From NCBI GenBank assembly GCA_027486655.1, contig JAIXOR010000073.1, positions 153,199 through 217,198 on the forward strand: a DNA stretch of 64,000 bases, read 5' to 3'. This document shows, piece after piece, positions 19,609 through 27,382 of this stretch. Position 1 is the first letter of the stretch. Each line of letters starts with the position of its first letter. The notes under the pieces are model-generated. The model did no database searches and was not told the DNA's origin. It worked only from the letters and a program-made list of their open reading frames with translations. Both the position numbers and the translations under genes were made by a program. Source of the stretch: Verrucomicrobiaceae bacterium. GTDB taxonomy: Bacteria > Verrucomicrobiota > Verrucomicrobiia > Verrucomicrobiales > Akkermansiaceae.

Positions 19609-19852
19609 GTCCCCCAGAGGGGGGGCAATGAAAACCGGCTTCCATTTACCCCTTGTGGCCGAAAATGGGACCACCTGTCCGGATTCCGACCCTTAATTTC
19701 CTTTTAATATCCCGGATATCAGACATTTTGTCCTTGTTCCGCGACGCCAACCGGCCGACCGGGACGCCACAACCCGCCGAGCCAAGCCGCTCGTGTCGCA
19801 CTGATCTCCGGGGGGAAGTCAGTCCGGCCAGGCAAGCGCCGGTGGGGCATGG
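19609..19852 (+). other. Non-coding stretch with predicted RNA hairpins
   Basis: There is no convincing gene between the flippase stop and the terminator at 19853. The first half is locally AT-rich around 19690-19730. The second half contains an inverted repeat, ACTGA at 19800-19804 with TCAGT at 19819-19823, and then a CCGG-bounded hairpin before the terminator. It could be a long 3' untranslated region or a small RNA. I did not recognise a known RNA family. Confidence 0.3.
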
Positions 19853-19906
19853 AAAAAAGCGCGCGTTGAGAAATCCGGGGGGACTTCCAACGCGCGCTTT
19901 TCTTTT
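19853..19906. terminator. Bidirectional intrinsic terminator
   Basis: A run of six A at 19853-19858 is followed by a perfect 10-bp stem (GCGCGCGTTG at 19859-19868 pairing with CAACGCGCGC at 19888-19897) and TTTTCTTTT. It can work on both strands, serving the exopolysaccharide side and the convergent zinc-ribbon gene that ends at 19956. Confidence 0.8.
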
Positions 19907-19955
19907 CGTCCGTTGCAAGAACTCCGGTCCGCTGCAGGCCTTGCCTGGTTGCTCT

Positions 19956-20495
19956 TCACGGATCGCGCCGCCTCGCATCCAACTGAGCCAGCATCGCCGC
20001 GCGTTGCTGGAGATAAGCGTCCTTGCGGGATTGGTATTGCCCCGCGCGGCCGATGCCCATGATGCCTGCCACAACGGCGAAGATTCCCATGCCCACCGGG
20101 ACCACCGCCATCATCCCACCGCCGAAGTTGGACATCGCAGCCGCCATTCCGAAGCAAACCACGGCAAAGAAGATCGCGAAGCCCATCTGAAAGGCGGCGG
20201 CTCCCGATCCGGGTTCCCCCATCGGACGGCCATTCTTGTCGAAAGTCACCGGATTGCTCGCCATCCATTCCCGGTCGAGCCGCTCGATGTCGTTTTGCAA
20301 CTCAATCACCCCGAGGCTTCCCGCCATCTGTTCGGTGTTTCGAGCGATCTTCGCCACCTCCTCGGTGAAGACGGAGGAATCCGTCCGCTTCACCTCCAGC
20401 GGGCTGTGGCAGAACTGGCAGGTGACGAACCGGGTTTCCTCACCCACCTCCAACGGGGCGCCACAGTGATTGCAGCGGACAGAAAGCATTTCCAT
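19956..20495 (-). CDS. Zinc-ribbon membrane protein, unknown function
   Basis: I choose the ATG at 20495, which gives 179 residues starting MEMLSVRCNHCG; a longer frame upstream has no family character. The N terminus carries a zinc ribbon of two CxxC knuckles (CNHCGAPLEV and CQFCHSPLEV). A short helical segment follows, then two transmembrane helices (about residues 100-145) and a basic cytoplasmic tail ending LDARRRDP. Proteins of this layout are common and uncharacterised. It is divergent from the radical SAM operon and shares a 127-bp upstream region with it. Confidence 0.75.
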   Translation of the reverse strand: MEMLSVRCNHCGAPLEVGEETRFVTCQFCHSPLEVKRTDSSVFTEEVAKIARNTEQMAGSLGVIELQNDIERLDREWMASNPVTFDKNGRPMGEPGSGAAAFQMGFAIFFAVVCFGMAAAMSNFGGGMMAVVPVGMGIFAVVAGIMGIGRAGQYQSRKDAYLQQRAAMLAQLDARRRDP

Positions 20496-20622
20496 ATCTC
20501 GAGGATTCCCATTCCTAGGCCCGGTTTCAATCATCGATTGCCCACGGGCTGCATCCGGCGCTCCGCACCCGCACTTTTTCATTTCCACGCCCGATCCCGA
20601 CACCGATGCTGACCGGGCGGTT

Positions 20623-20976
20623 ATGAACAAGCCCTCCGATCCACAGCCACCGCTTCCTCGTCCCGTTCCCGAAGCGGTTCCGGTGGTGGACCGCACCCGT
20701 CTGGTCACCACCATCGTCACTCCGCCCTTGGCCATGGTGGTCGGTGCCTTGATCAGCTCGGGCATGTCCTGGACGAACAACAACCCGACGCCGCTCCTGG
20801 TTTCACTGTTCGTCGGCGGTGCGGCGGTCATCGCCATGGCCGTCCTCTTCCATCAAACCGTGGCTCGCCGATACCGGGGTGGTTCGCTCGTGTTTCTCGA
20901 CCTCGCATTCATCTTCGGACAGTTCATCGCGTGCCTCTTCATCTGGTTCGGCACCTGTCTGGTCATCGCCTCCTGA
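20623..20976 (+). CDS. Small membrane protein, first gene of radical SAM operon
   Basis: The ATG at 20623 gives 117 residues: a proline-rich cytoplasmic start and about three transmembrane helices (LAMVVGALISSGMSW, LLVSLFVGGAAVIAMAVLF, FIFGQFIACLFIWFGTC). I know no family for it. The stop lies 3 nt before the radical SAM start, so it is very likely part of the same transcript. It may help anchor or present a membrane substrate to the following enzymes, but nothing in the sequence shows this. Confidence 0.7.
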   Translation: MNKPSDPQPPLPRPVPEAVPVVDRTRLVTTIVTPPLAMVVGALISSGMSWTNNNPTPLLVSLFVGGAAVIAMAVLFHQTVARRYRGGSLVFLDLAFIFGQFIACLFIWFGTCLVIAS

Positions 20977-20979
20977 GTC

Positions 20980-22329
20980 ATGCTCATTCCGTCTCTCAAG
21001 GAAACGCTCAAGCACACCACCTCGCTCTGCCCGGTGTGCCACGCCACCGTGCCGGCCGAGGTCTGGAAAACCACGGGAAGCCCCTCGCAAGTCCATCTCA
21101 CCCGGACTTGCCAGCATCATGGCGAGTCTTCCACGTGCATCTCCAGTGACGCCCGCTTTTACTGGCTCGCCACCGGAAAGCCGGAAAACGGCTGCGGCGC
21201 CGCTTGTGCCTGCTCCGCCGATGCCTCCGGGATCGACGGCAGCCTTGGCCGCAACGCCCATGCCACGGTTCCGGAGGTGGAGGTGCTTTCGACCTGCCTC
21301 GCGCTCATCGAGATTGTCGACTCGTGCAACCTCGCCTGCCCGACCTGCTTTGCGGACTCACCCGTGGGTGCCGCTGGCGACCGCCTGAAGGCCCATCCCA
21401 TCGATTCACTGAAACATCGAATCCGTGGAGTGCTGGAGCGCAAGGGACACATCGAGATCCTCCAGCTCTCTGGCGGCGAGCCCACGCTGCATCCGGAGTT
21501 TTTCCAGTTGATCGATTGGATCCATGCAGAGCCCGGGATCGACTACTGCTTGATCAATACCAACGGCGTGAGGATCGCGAAGGATCACGCGTTTCTTCAC
21601 GAACTCGGCATCCGCGCCCGCAGGGGGAACTTGCAGCTCTACCTTCAATACGACGGACCCCAGGAAGCCGGGCAGGAGGCACTCAGGGGAGCGGATCTTC
21701 GGGCGATGAAACGCGAGGTGATGGCACGCTGCGGCCAGCAGGAAATCCCGTTCACACTGGCGATGACCGTCACTCCCGCAAACCTTCCTCATCTCTGGGA
21801 GACCATCCACGAAGGACTCGCCCATCCGCTCTGCCGCGGGGTTTCCTTCCAGCCGATGTTCCATTCCGGCCGCATGCCCGGAATGGACACCACCCGGCTG
21901 AACACCGCGGACATCATTCTCGCAGCCGTAGGCCAGTCCGGTGGCGGATTGCGCTATGAGGACTTCACGCCGCTTCCCTGCGGAGATCCGAACTGCGCGA
22001 CCATCGGCTACCTTCTGCGCACGCCGATCGGAGTGCGCAGCATTTCCGAGTTCATCGACTTTGCGAGCGTCCAGGGCTTCCTCCGCGACAAGGTGCGCTA
22101 TGAACTTGCCGATCTGATCCAGTGCGGCTGCGAAAACACCGAACTGGGGGAAATCCTCCACCGCTTTGAAATGAAGGAAAAGGACGCGTTCCGGCTCTTC
22201 ATCAAGCCCTTCATGGATGCATGGACCTGGGATCAGGACCGGATCGACCGCTGCTGCACCCATGTCATCCGCCCGGACGGGTCGCTGGATTCGTTCTGCC
22301 GCTACTATCTCACAGGAGGTGGTGCTTGA
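20980..22329 (+). CDS. Radical SAM enzyme of Tes/MJ0619 (COG1964) type
   Basis: 449 residues. The N terminus has a metal-binding region (CPVCHATVPAEVW, then CQHHGE and SDARFYW). The radical SAM cluster motif is CNLACPTC at about residues 116-123, in CxxxCxxC spacing, with the glycine-rich SAM motif LSGGEPTLHPEF. The C terminus is cysteine-rich (CGCENTE, CCTHVIRPDG, FCRYY), consistent with extra Fe-S clusters. This combination marks the family that includes archaeal tetraether lipid synthase (Tes), which couples lipid tails, and MJ0619, which methylates a pterin. Followed by an Lgt-like lipid enzyme and flanked by membrane proteins, a lipid substrate is the more attractive guess. The family call is from remembered motifs and needs a profile search. 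Confidence 0.82.
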   Translation: MLIPSLKETLKHTTSLCPVCHATVPAEVWKTTGSPSQVHLTRTCQHHGESSTCISSDARFYWLATGKPENGCGAACACSADASGIDGSLGRNAHATVPEVEVLSTCLALIEIVDSCNLACPTCFADSPVGAAGDRLKAHPIDSLKHRIRGVLERKGHIEILQLSGGEPTLHPEFFQLIDWIHAEPGIDYCLINTNGVRIAKDHAFLHELGIRARRGNLQLYLQYDGPQEAGQEALRGADLRAMKREVMARCGQQEIPFTLAMTVTPANLPHLWETIHEGLAHPLCRGVSFQPMFHSGRMPGMDTTRLNTADIILAAVGQSGGGLRYEDFTPLPCGDPNCATIGYLLRTPIGVRSISEFIDFASVQGFLRDKVRYELADLIQCGCENTELGEILHRFEMKEKDAFRLFIKPFMDAWTWDQDRIDRCCTHVIRPDGSLDSFCRYYLTGGGA

Positions 22330-22670
22330 ACGAGGAGCCCTACCTGCCCCCGCGTGAACCCGGAGAAGGTCCGGCGGGAACCGCCTCGTCCTGTCTTTGG
22401 ACCCTGTGGATCTGGTTTGGCCCGACGCTCGTCGTTCCCTTCATCTTCTTGTTTACGGCTGCGGTGCTCCCGCTCGGGGTGCTCCTTTCCATCGGGTTTC
22501 TCATCCTCATGGGTTCCTTCTCCGTGGGGCGGAAGATGGGAAAGGAAGGCACACGCGCGGAGGCTTGGAGAGTGCTGCTCTATGTGGTGCTCCAGATCGT
22601 ATGGATCCCCCTGTTTTCGTTCGCCGTGCTGTGGGGAATCTGCGCGATCAACGGAGGCATGAAGATCTAA
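22326..22670 (+). CDS. Small membrane protein, TTG start
   Basis: A strong ribosome-binding site (AGGAGGTGG) ends a few bases before the TTG at 22326. That TTG overlaps the stop of the radical SAM gene and opens a 114-residue frame, LNEEPYLPPREPGEG. Upstream ATG starts in this frame lie deep inside the preceding gene and encode unrelated sequence. The protein has a Pro/Glu-rich start and three hydrophobic helices with a basic loop (VGRKMGKEG). I do not recognise a family. The overlap suggests translational coupling to the radical SAM enzyme. Confidence 0.75.
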   Translation: MNEEPYLPPREPGEGPAGTASSCLWTLWIWFGPTLVVPFIFLFTAAVLPLGVLLSIGFLILMGSFSVGRKMGKEGTRAEAWRVLLYVVLQIVWIPLFSFAVLWGICAINGGMKI

Positions 22671-22681
22671 CCGTGTCAGCC

Positions 22682-23350
22682 ATGCCTCCCATCGGCAGCC
22701 CGCTTTATGTCCTTTGCCTGGTGGCGGGCATCGCTTTCGGTGCCTTCTTCTGGCTGCGGCAGTCCCGCCACGATCCGGCACTCCCGCTCATCTACTTCGG
22801 CGGGCTCGCCTTCGCTTTTCTCGGTGCCAAGCTCGCGTTTCTCTTCGCCGAGGGCTGGCTTCACCTGGGACACCCGGATCGTTGGACGATCTGGCTGAGC
22901 GGAAAATCCGTGATGGGCGCGCTTCCCGGCGGATGGCTTGGAGTGGAGATCGTCAAGAAGGCGATCGGATACCGCGCCATCACCGGCGACCGCTTCGCCC
23001 TGCTTATTCCGGTGCCTCTCATGCTGGGCCGGATCGGCTGCCTGAGTGCCGGATGCTGCGGTGGCATTCCGTGCTCCTTCGGAAACTGGCCCGCCGTGCC
23101 GGTGGAGATCGCCTTCCAGATCACAGCCCTGTCCGCACTCATCTGGATGAACCACCGCGGAATCTGCCGCGGCCAGCATTTCCATCTCTATCTGATAGGA
23201 TACGGGATCTTCCGCGCCCTTCATGAGTTTCTCCGCAGCACTCCAAAACCCTTCTTGGGGCTGTCCGGTTACCAGATTCTCGCCCTGGCCACAGTCGTGG
23301 CAGCCTGGGCCGCCTTCAGGGCCCGGAGACGGGCGGAAGCATCCTGTTAG
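22682..23350 (+). CDS. Lgt-like (prolipoprotein diacylglyceryl transferase family) membrane protein
   Basis: 222 residues from ATG 22682; a GTG at 22673 in the same frame is an alternative. Six or seven transmembrane helices carry Lgt-family marks: GALPGGWLG where Lgt has HGGLIG, RIGCLSAGCCGG where Lgt has the GRIGNF-type signature, and PVEIAFQ. The histidine and several charged residues needed by E. coli Lgt appear to be absent, and the GCC variant replaces the Asn. I therefore think it acts on something other than ordinary prolipoproteins, perhaps moving a glycerolipid group. It ends the four-gene operon and overlaps folK tail to tail by 4 nt. Confidence 0.72.
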   Translation: MPPIGSPLYVLCLVAGIAFGAFFWLRQSRHDPALPLIYFGGLAFAFLGAKLAFLFAEGWLHLGHPDRWTIWLSGKSVMGALPGGWLGVEIVKKAIGYRAITGDRFALLIPVPLMLGRIGCLSAGCCGGIPCSFGNWPAVPVEIAFQITALSALIWMNHRGICRGQHFHLYLIGYGIFRALHEFLRSTPKPFLGLSGYQILALATVVAAWAAFRARRRAEASC

Positions 23351-23847
23351 AGCGCCTCGTCCAGGCGTTCGAGCGGGGACTCATCGTCAACCAGCGCGAG
23401 CAGGGCTTCGTCAACCGTCCGTCCATCGATCCGGAGGTCCGGGCGGATGTCCGCCAATGGCTGGAGCACAAAACGCCGCTCCCCGATGCGGGGGTGGGGG
23501 AGCACGAGCGATTCGTTCGCAAAGCGGAGATCGCCCAGATAAAGGATGTCCACATCGATCACCCGCGGAGCGTTCCGAAGAGGGGAGGGAACTCGTCCAA
23601 GATCGCGCTCGATCTGCTGGGTGGCGGCGAGCAGATCCAAAGGATCCTCGGCAAACCCGATTTCGACCACGGTATTGAGGAAATCCGGCGACCCCGGCGG
23701 GCAGAACCGCGGCTCCGTCTGATAGACCGCCGCCACCCGTGGGGCCTCATCCCCCGCATGCAGGCTGCGCAGCCGCAGAAGCGCCTCACGGAGGTTCAAA
23801 AGTCGGTCACCGAGATTGGAACCAAGAGCGATGCCGGCGCGGCGCAT
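23347..23847 (-). CDS. folK: 2-amino-4-hydroxy-6-hydroxymethyldihydropteridine diphosphokinase
   Basis: 166 residues, normal length. Conserved HPPK features are GSNLGDR at the N terminus, VYQTEP, FLNTVVE, and the catalytic block RVIDVDILYLGD with PHPRIGERRFVL. It pyrophosphorylates 6-hydroxymethyl-7,8-dihydropterin with ATP in folate synthesis. It starts 3 nt after the HtrA-like protease gene, so the two are probably co-transcribed. It converges on the Lgt-like gene. Its substrate is the pterin that MJ0619-type radical SAM enzymes methylate, which may be coincidence. Confidence 0.95.
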   Translation of the reverse strand: MRRAGIALGSNLGDRLLNLREALLRLRSLHAGDEAPRVAAVYQTEPRFCPPGSPDFLNTVVEIGFAEDPLDLLAATQQIERDLGRVPSPLRNAPRVIDVDILYLGDLRFANESLVLPHPRIGERRFVLQPLADIRPDLRIDGRTVDEALLALVDDESPLERLDEAL

Positions 23848-23849
23848 GA

Positions 23850-25301
23850 TCAGTCGGTGAGGTTCGAGAGTCTTGCGATCCCGGAGTTGCGGGCGACCCG
23901 CTGGTTCGCTTCCTTGACCACCGATGAGGGAATCACAAGGGGGCGGGGGACACCGAGCAACTCGATGACAAAGAACTCCGGGGCCTCCGCCGGATGAAGA
24001 AGCTCATGGGCCTGCTTGAGGTCCGCCACCTCCACGCCATTGATCTTGTCCACCGCATACCCTGCGAAGTCGCCCAGAAGGCTGGTCACCGGATCGCTTT
24101 CGACGCGCGTCAACACGACGATGTCCCTGCGTTTCTGGAACAGGCCCTTCGGCACGTAGTCGGTGTAGAGCCTGCGCAGGGTGATGTCGTCAAACTTCAC
24201 GCTCGCGAAAAGATTGGTGTCCAGCGGCTGGAATACGAGTCCGGCGAAGACGAGGTAGCGCGGCTTCTTCTCATACTCGATGGCATACATCCTCGACCAT
24301 GGGATTGGCTTGAGGGTGACCGAGGCCTCATTCCATGCCCCATCGCGCAGGAAACGCACCGCCACCTTGTCCCCGGCGAACTTGCGTTCGACGATCTCGT
24401 TGAGATTCACGTTTTCGCCGTCGATGGTGACCATGCCGGCCGCGTCCACCGGGAAGCCGTCGATTTGATCCAGCACGTCGCCCGGCTTGAGAATGCCATC
24501 CGCTGCGCTGGTGGGAATGACGTTGGTGACGAGCACCCCTTTTCCATCCTCCTTGAGGCCGAGTGCCTGGCGCATCGCCGGATTGTGCAGGGGAAACTCG
24601 GAGATGCCCATGTCCACATACTGATCGTAGCGACCGTCCTCGATGTCCTTGAGGAATCTGCGGATCACCGGAGTGGGGATGATGTAGCCGGTGTTGTCCG
24701 CCTGCCGGAGCCCTTGGAACGCGACGCCGACGACTTTTCCATCCTGCACAACCGGACCGCCCGAGTTGCCCGGATTGATCGCCGCATCAATCTGCACGGC
24801 CAGATGGGAATCCGCCCGCGAGTGCGAGTAAGGTTGGAAATCGATGCGCGAGACCACACCGCGGGTCACCGAGAGCCGCTCGCCGCCGATCGGATAGCCG
24901 ATCACCCGCACCTGGGACTCCAGCTTCGGCACCTCGCCAAACTGGAAGGCGGGAAATGATTCGAAGTCCGAGAAATTCTCCACCGACAGGATCGCCAGAT
25001 CGCAATCGTGGGCAATGAACTCGACCTTGGCCGGATACTTCGTGGGGCTGCCATAGACGGTCACAAGCAAGCGCCGCCCATTGGAGACGACGTGGGCGTT
25101 GGTGAGGATGCGGTTCTTTCCGATGATGAACCCGGTGCCGATCCCACCGCTGAAGCGGCCGGAGTTCCATGGGGTCTCATAGTCCGGCACCTGGGTGGCC
25201 ACCTCGATGCGGAGGACCGAACGGTAGACATCCGATGGGGCTTCCTGGGCGACCAGGGCGGACGGAAGAGCGAGGATCAGGGCGGCTAGGGCTCGTCTCA
25301 T
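23850..25301 (-). CDS. HtrA/Deg-like trypsin-fold serine protease with PDZ region
   Basis: 483 residues with a signal peptide (cleavage near LVAQ), so it acts in the periplasm. The protease domain has the complete triad: His in TNAHVV near residue 69, Asp in HDCDLAIL near 99, and Ser in GNSGGP near 177. A PDZ-like region follows (GVLVTNVIPTSAADGILKPGDVLDQIDG), and a second, weaker one may occupy the C-terminal 150 residues. DegP has about 450 residues with two PDZ domains, so size and layout agree. Its role is probably periplasmic quality control. It is upstream of folK in one operon. Confidence 0.9.
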   Translation of the reverse strand: MRRALAALILALPSALVAQEAPSDVYRSVLRIEVATQVPDYETPWNSGRFSGGIGTGFIIGKNRILTNAHVVSNGRRLLVTVYGSPTKYPAKVEFIAHDCDLAILSVENFSDFESFPAFQFGEVPKLESQVRVIGYPIGGERLSVTRGVVSRIDFQPYSHSRADSHLAVQIDAAINPGNSGGPVVQDGKVVGVAFQGLRQADNTGYIIPTPVIRRFLKDIEDGRYDQYVDMGISEFPLHNPAMRQALGLKEDGKGVLVTNVIPTSAADGILKPGDVLDQIDGFPVDAAGMVTIDGENVNLNEIVERKFAGDKVAVRFLRDGAWNEASVTLKPIPWSRMYAIEYEKKPRYLVFAGLVFQPLDTNLFASVKFDDITLRRLYTDYVPKGLFQKRRDIVVLTRVESDPVTSLLGDFAGYAVDKINGVEVADLKQAHELLHPAEAPEFFVIELLGVPRPLVIPSSVVKEANQRVARNSGIARLSNLTD

Positions 25302-25360
25302 GAGTGTTCCGCGATCTTAAGGCGAGGGGACGGGCGGGCAACGGAAATGTGCGGCCGCCT

Positions 25361-27019
25361 TCACTCCATCAAGCTCGCCCGGAAGCGGGGTCTGCCAGCG
25401 TGAGCGTCCCAATATCCGAATCCGGCCTTCCACTCCCAGAGTGTCCACGGAATCCCCCTTTCTTCGGCGAGTATCCGCACATCCCTCAGATAGCGGGCCC
25501 GGCTTGCGTGGTCCGCGGCTTGGTAGGCTCCGAACTCGCCGAGATGCACTGGCCGCCCGAAGTGCTCCGACCATGCGCGTGCTTCGTCGAAAAGGATCCG
25601 GATCGCCGCGGCCGAGGAGGGATTGGTGGCGGATGACTCCGCATTGTATCGGTCCACAAAAGTCCGCACGCCGGCATGCCCGAGCAGATCGTCTGGCAGT
25701 TTCATTGGCGATGGCGGCGGCCCTGGATAGTGCACTCCCTTCAGCGACTGAAGGCCGACCCAGCCAGCACCCTGGTGGGTGAAATGAAAAGGCTCGTAGC
25801 AGTGCACGGTCACCGCGAGGTTGTCGTCATCATCGGGCAGCCGCAGGTTCCCGAGTTCGCCGATGATGCCCCAGTGGCCGGGACTCACCACGATGAGCCG
25901 TTGCGGATTGCTGCGGCGGATCAAGCGGATCGTTTTCTGATAGATCGGATTGGCCACCTCGGTGCTCAGCGCGTCGCAGGGTTCGTTGAGCAATTCAAAA
26001 AACAATCCCGGCGGCCAGTCCCGGAAGTGCCGGGCTATCGCGTCCCAACCGGAAGTGAATCGTTCGAGATTCGCCTGCGGATCCGTGGTGAAGTCGTGGA
26101 AATGATGCCAGTTGAGGAAGACCCGCAATCCCCGGTCCATCGCACGCCTCAGCACGGGTTCCAGATCCTTGAGCAAAGCGGGATCGATCCGTGGTCCGCC
26201 GTCCTGCTCCCTCAGATGGAAATGCCAGGCCACCGGGATGCGCAAGTGGTCGAATCCCTCGTCGGCCGCATGATCGACGTCTTCCGGAGTGAAGCGGATA
26301 CCCCAATAGTCGGGCGGCGGTGCTTCCCAGCCGTTGCCGAAGTTGACCCCGCGTTTCAAGGGGGCCAGCGCACGATGTGCCGCGGTTTTCCCGGAAAGGC
26401 GTCCGGGTTCCACGAATCCCGGCGGAGTCGCCGCCCTGGCATGCAGCCGGATCACCACCTCCCGCCCCGACCTGACTGATAGAGAACGGACCAGCGGACG
26501 TTTGCACCAAGAGGCGGCCATCCTTTCACCCTGCTTCGCACCGCCTTGCGCGAACGGCCATGCATCGGCTGCCGGGTAAGCGGCCCAAGGAGATTTCCAG
26601 CCCGTCGGCACGCCGTCCGAAGACGTTTCGAAGCCGCCATTTTCCATGTCCGTCCCCTCCGCGCTGACGTCATCCCAGAGCACCTCCTTGCGCGGCATGA
26701 CCCCGTCCACCTCGGGCGACCAGGGTCCGTGGAGATACAAGTCCACCTCGCCGTCATGGGCAGGAGTGAAGCGCAGCTCGGCCTCCTGCCACGACCACCA
26801 GCGGATGGGAAAACGAATGTCCGTCGTCCGCTTGCGGGCAAGCTCGTCCGCCTCCCAGGATGCCGGTTCGGAACTGCCGATGGAAACAACCACCCGGGTC
26901 AGGGGCGGATGCTCCGGCGCCACCTTCAGCCAGACGCGAGCCTCCGTGGCCATGGCCGATGGTGCCTGCGCGTGCAGCGGGGCGACGAGGACGGAAATCG
27001 ACAGAAGAAATCGTTTCAT
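25361..27019 (-). CDS. Secreted glycoside hydrolase family 5 protein
   Basis: 552 residues with a signal peptide (MKRFLLSISVLVAPLHAQA). The first 200 or so residues look like a beta-sandwich accessory module. The catalytic barrel follows: FGNGWEAPPPDYWG, HLRIPVAWHFHLRE, FLNWHHFHDF, the acid/base glutamate in LLNEP near residue 342, VTVHCYEPFHFTHQ, and the nucleophile glutamate in HLGEFGA near 492, ending TLWEWKAGFGYWD. This is the pattern of GH5 endoglucanases and mannanases; the exact glycan cannot be read from sequence. It is divergent from the Dabb gene. Confidence 0.9.
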   Translation of the reverse strand: MKRFLLSISVLVAPLHAQAPSAMATEARVWLKVAPEHPPLTRVVVSIGSSEPASWEADELARKRTTDIRFPIRWWSWQEAELRFTPAHDGEVDLYLHGPWSPEVDGVMPRKEVLWDDVSAEGTDMENGGFETSSDGVPTGWKSPWAAYPAADAWPFAQGGAKQGERMAASWCKRPLVRSLSVRSGREVVIRLHARAATPPGFVEPGRLSGKTAAHRALAPLKRGVNFGNGWEAPPPDYWGIRFTPEDVDHAADEGFDHLRIPVAWHFHLREQDGGPRIDPALLKDLEPVLRRAMDRGLRVFLNWHHFHDFTTDPQANLERFTSGWDAIARHFRDWPPGLFFELLNEPCDALSTEVANPIYQKTIRLIRRSNPQRLIVVSPGHWGIIGELGNLRLPDDDDNLAVTVHCYEPFHFTHQGAGWVGLQSLKGVHYPGPPPSPMKLPDDLLGHAGVRTFVDRYNAESSATNPSSAAAIRILFDEARAWSEHFGRPVHLGEFGAYQAADHASRARYLRDVRILAEERGIPWTLWEWKAGFGYWDAHAGRPRFRASLME

Positions 27020-27072
27020 GGGGCGGGATTCCAGGCTTGCCCGCGGAAGGTCCGGGCGCTAGCCCATACGGC

Positions 27073-27372
27073 ATGGAGCACCATGTATATTTCTGGCTGA
27101 AGGACGAACGAAACAATCCCGAAGACCGCGCCGTTTTCGAGAAGGGACTCGACGACTTGTTCAAGGTGGACCTCGTCGCCGGCGGGCATTGGTCGGTTCC
27201 GGCCAAGGTGGAGATCCGCCCGGTGGTGGACCAGTCCTGGGACTATGCAATCACCATGACCTTCCACACGCTGGAGGATCATGATGCCTATCAGGTCGAT
27301 CCTGATCACCAGGTTTTCATCCAGTCCTTCAAGGATTGGTGGGCCAATGTCCGGGTGAGCGATCTCGCTTGA
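27073..27372 (+). CDS. Dabb-domain (stress-responsive alpha/beta barrel) protein
   Basis: 99 residues from the ATG at 27073, beginning MEHHVYFWLKDERNNPEDRA. The short protein with HHVYFWLK at the N terminus, a central YAITMTFHTLEDHDAY and HQVFIQSFKDWW near the end matches the Dabb family, small dimeric ferredoxin-like barrels. Functions in the family range from stress proteins to cyclases, so none can be assigned. It has its own promoter region of 53 bp shared with the GH5 gene. Confidence 0.85.
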   Translation: MEHHVYFWLKDERNNPEDRAVFEKGLDDLFKVDLVAGGHWSVPAKVEIRPVVDQSWDYAITMTFHTLEDHDAYQVDPDHQVFIQSFKDWWANVRVSDLA

Positions 27373-27382
27373 AACCCGCCAT

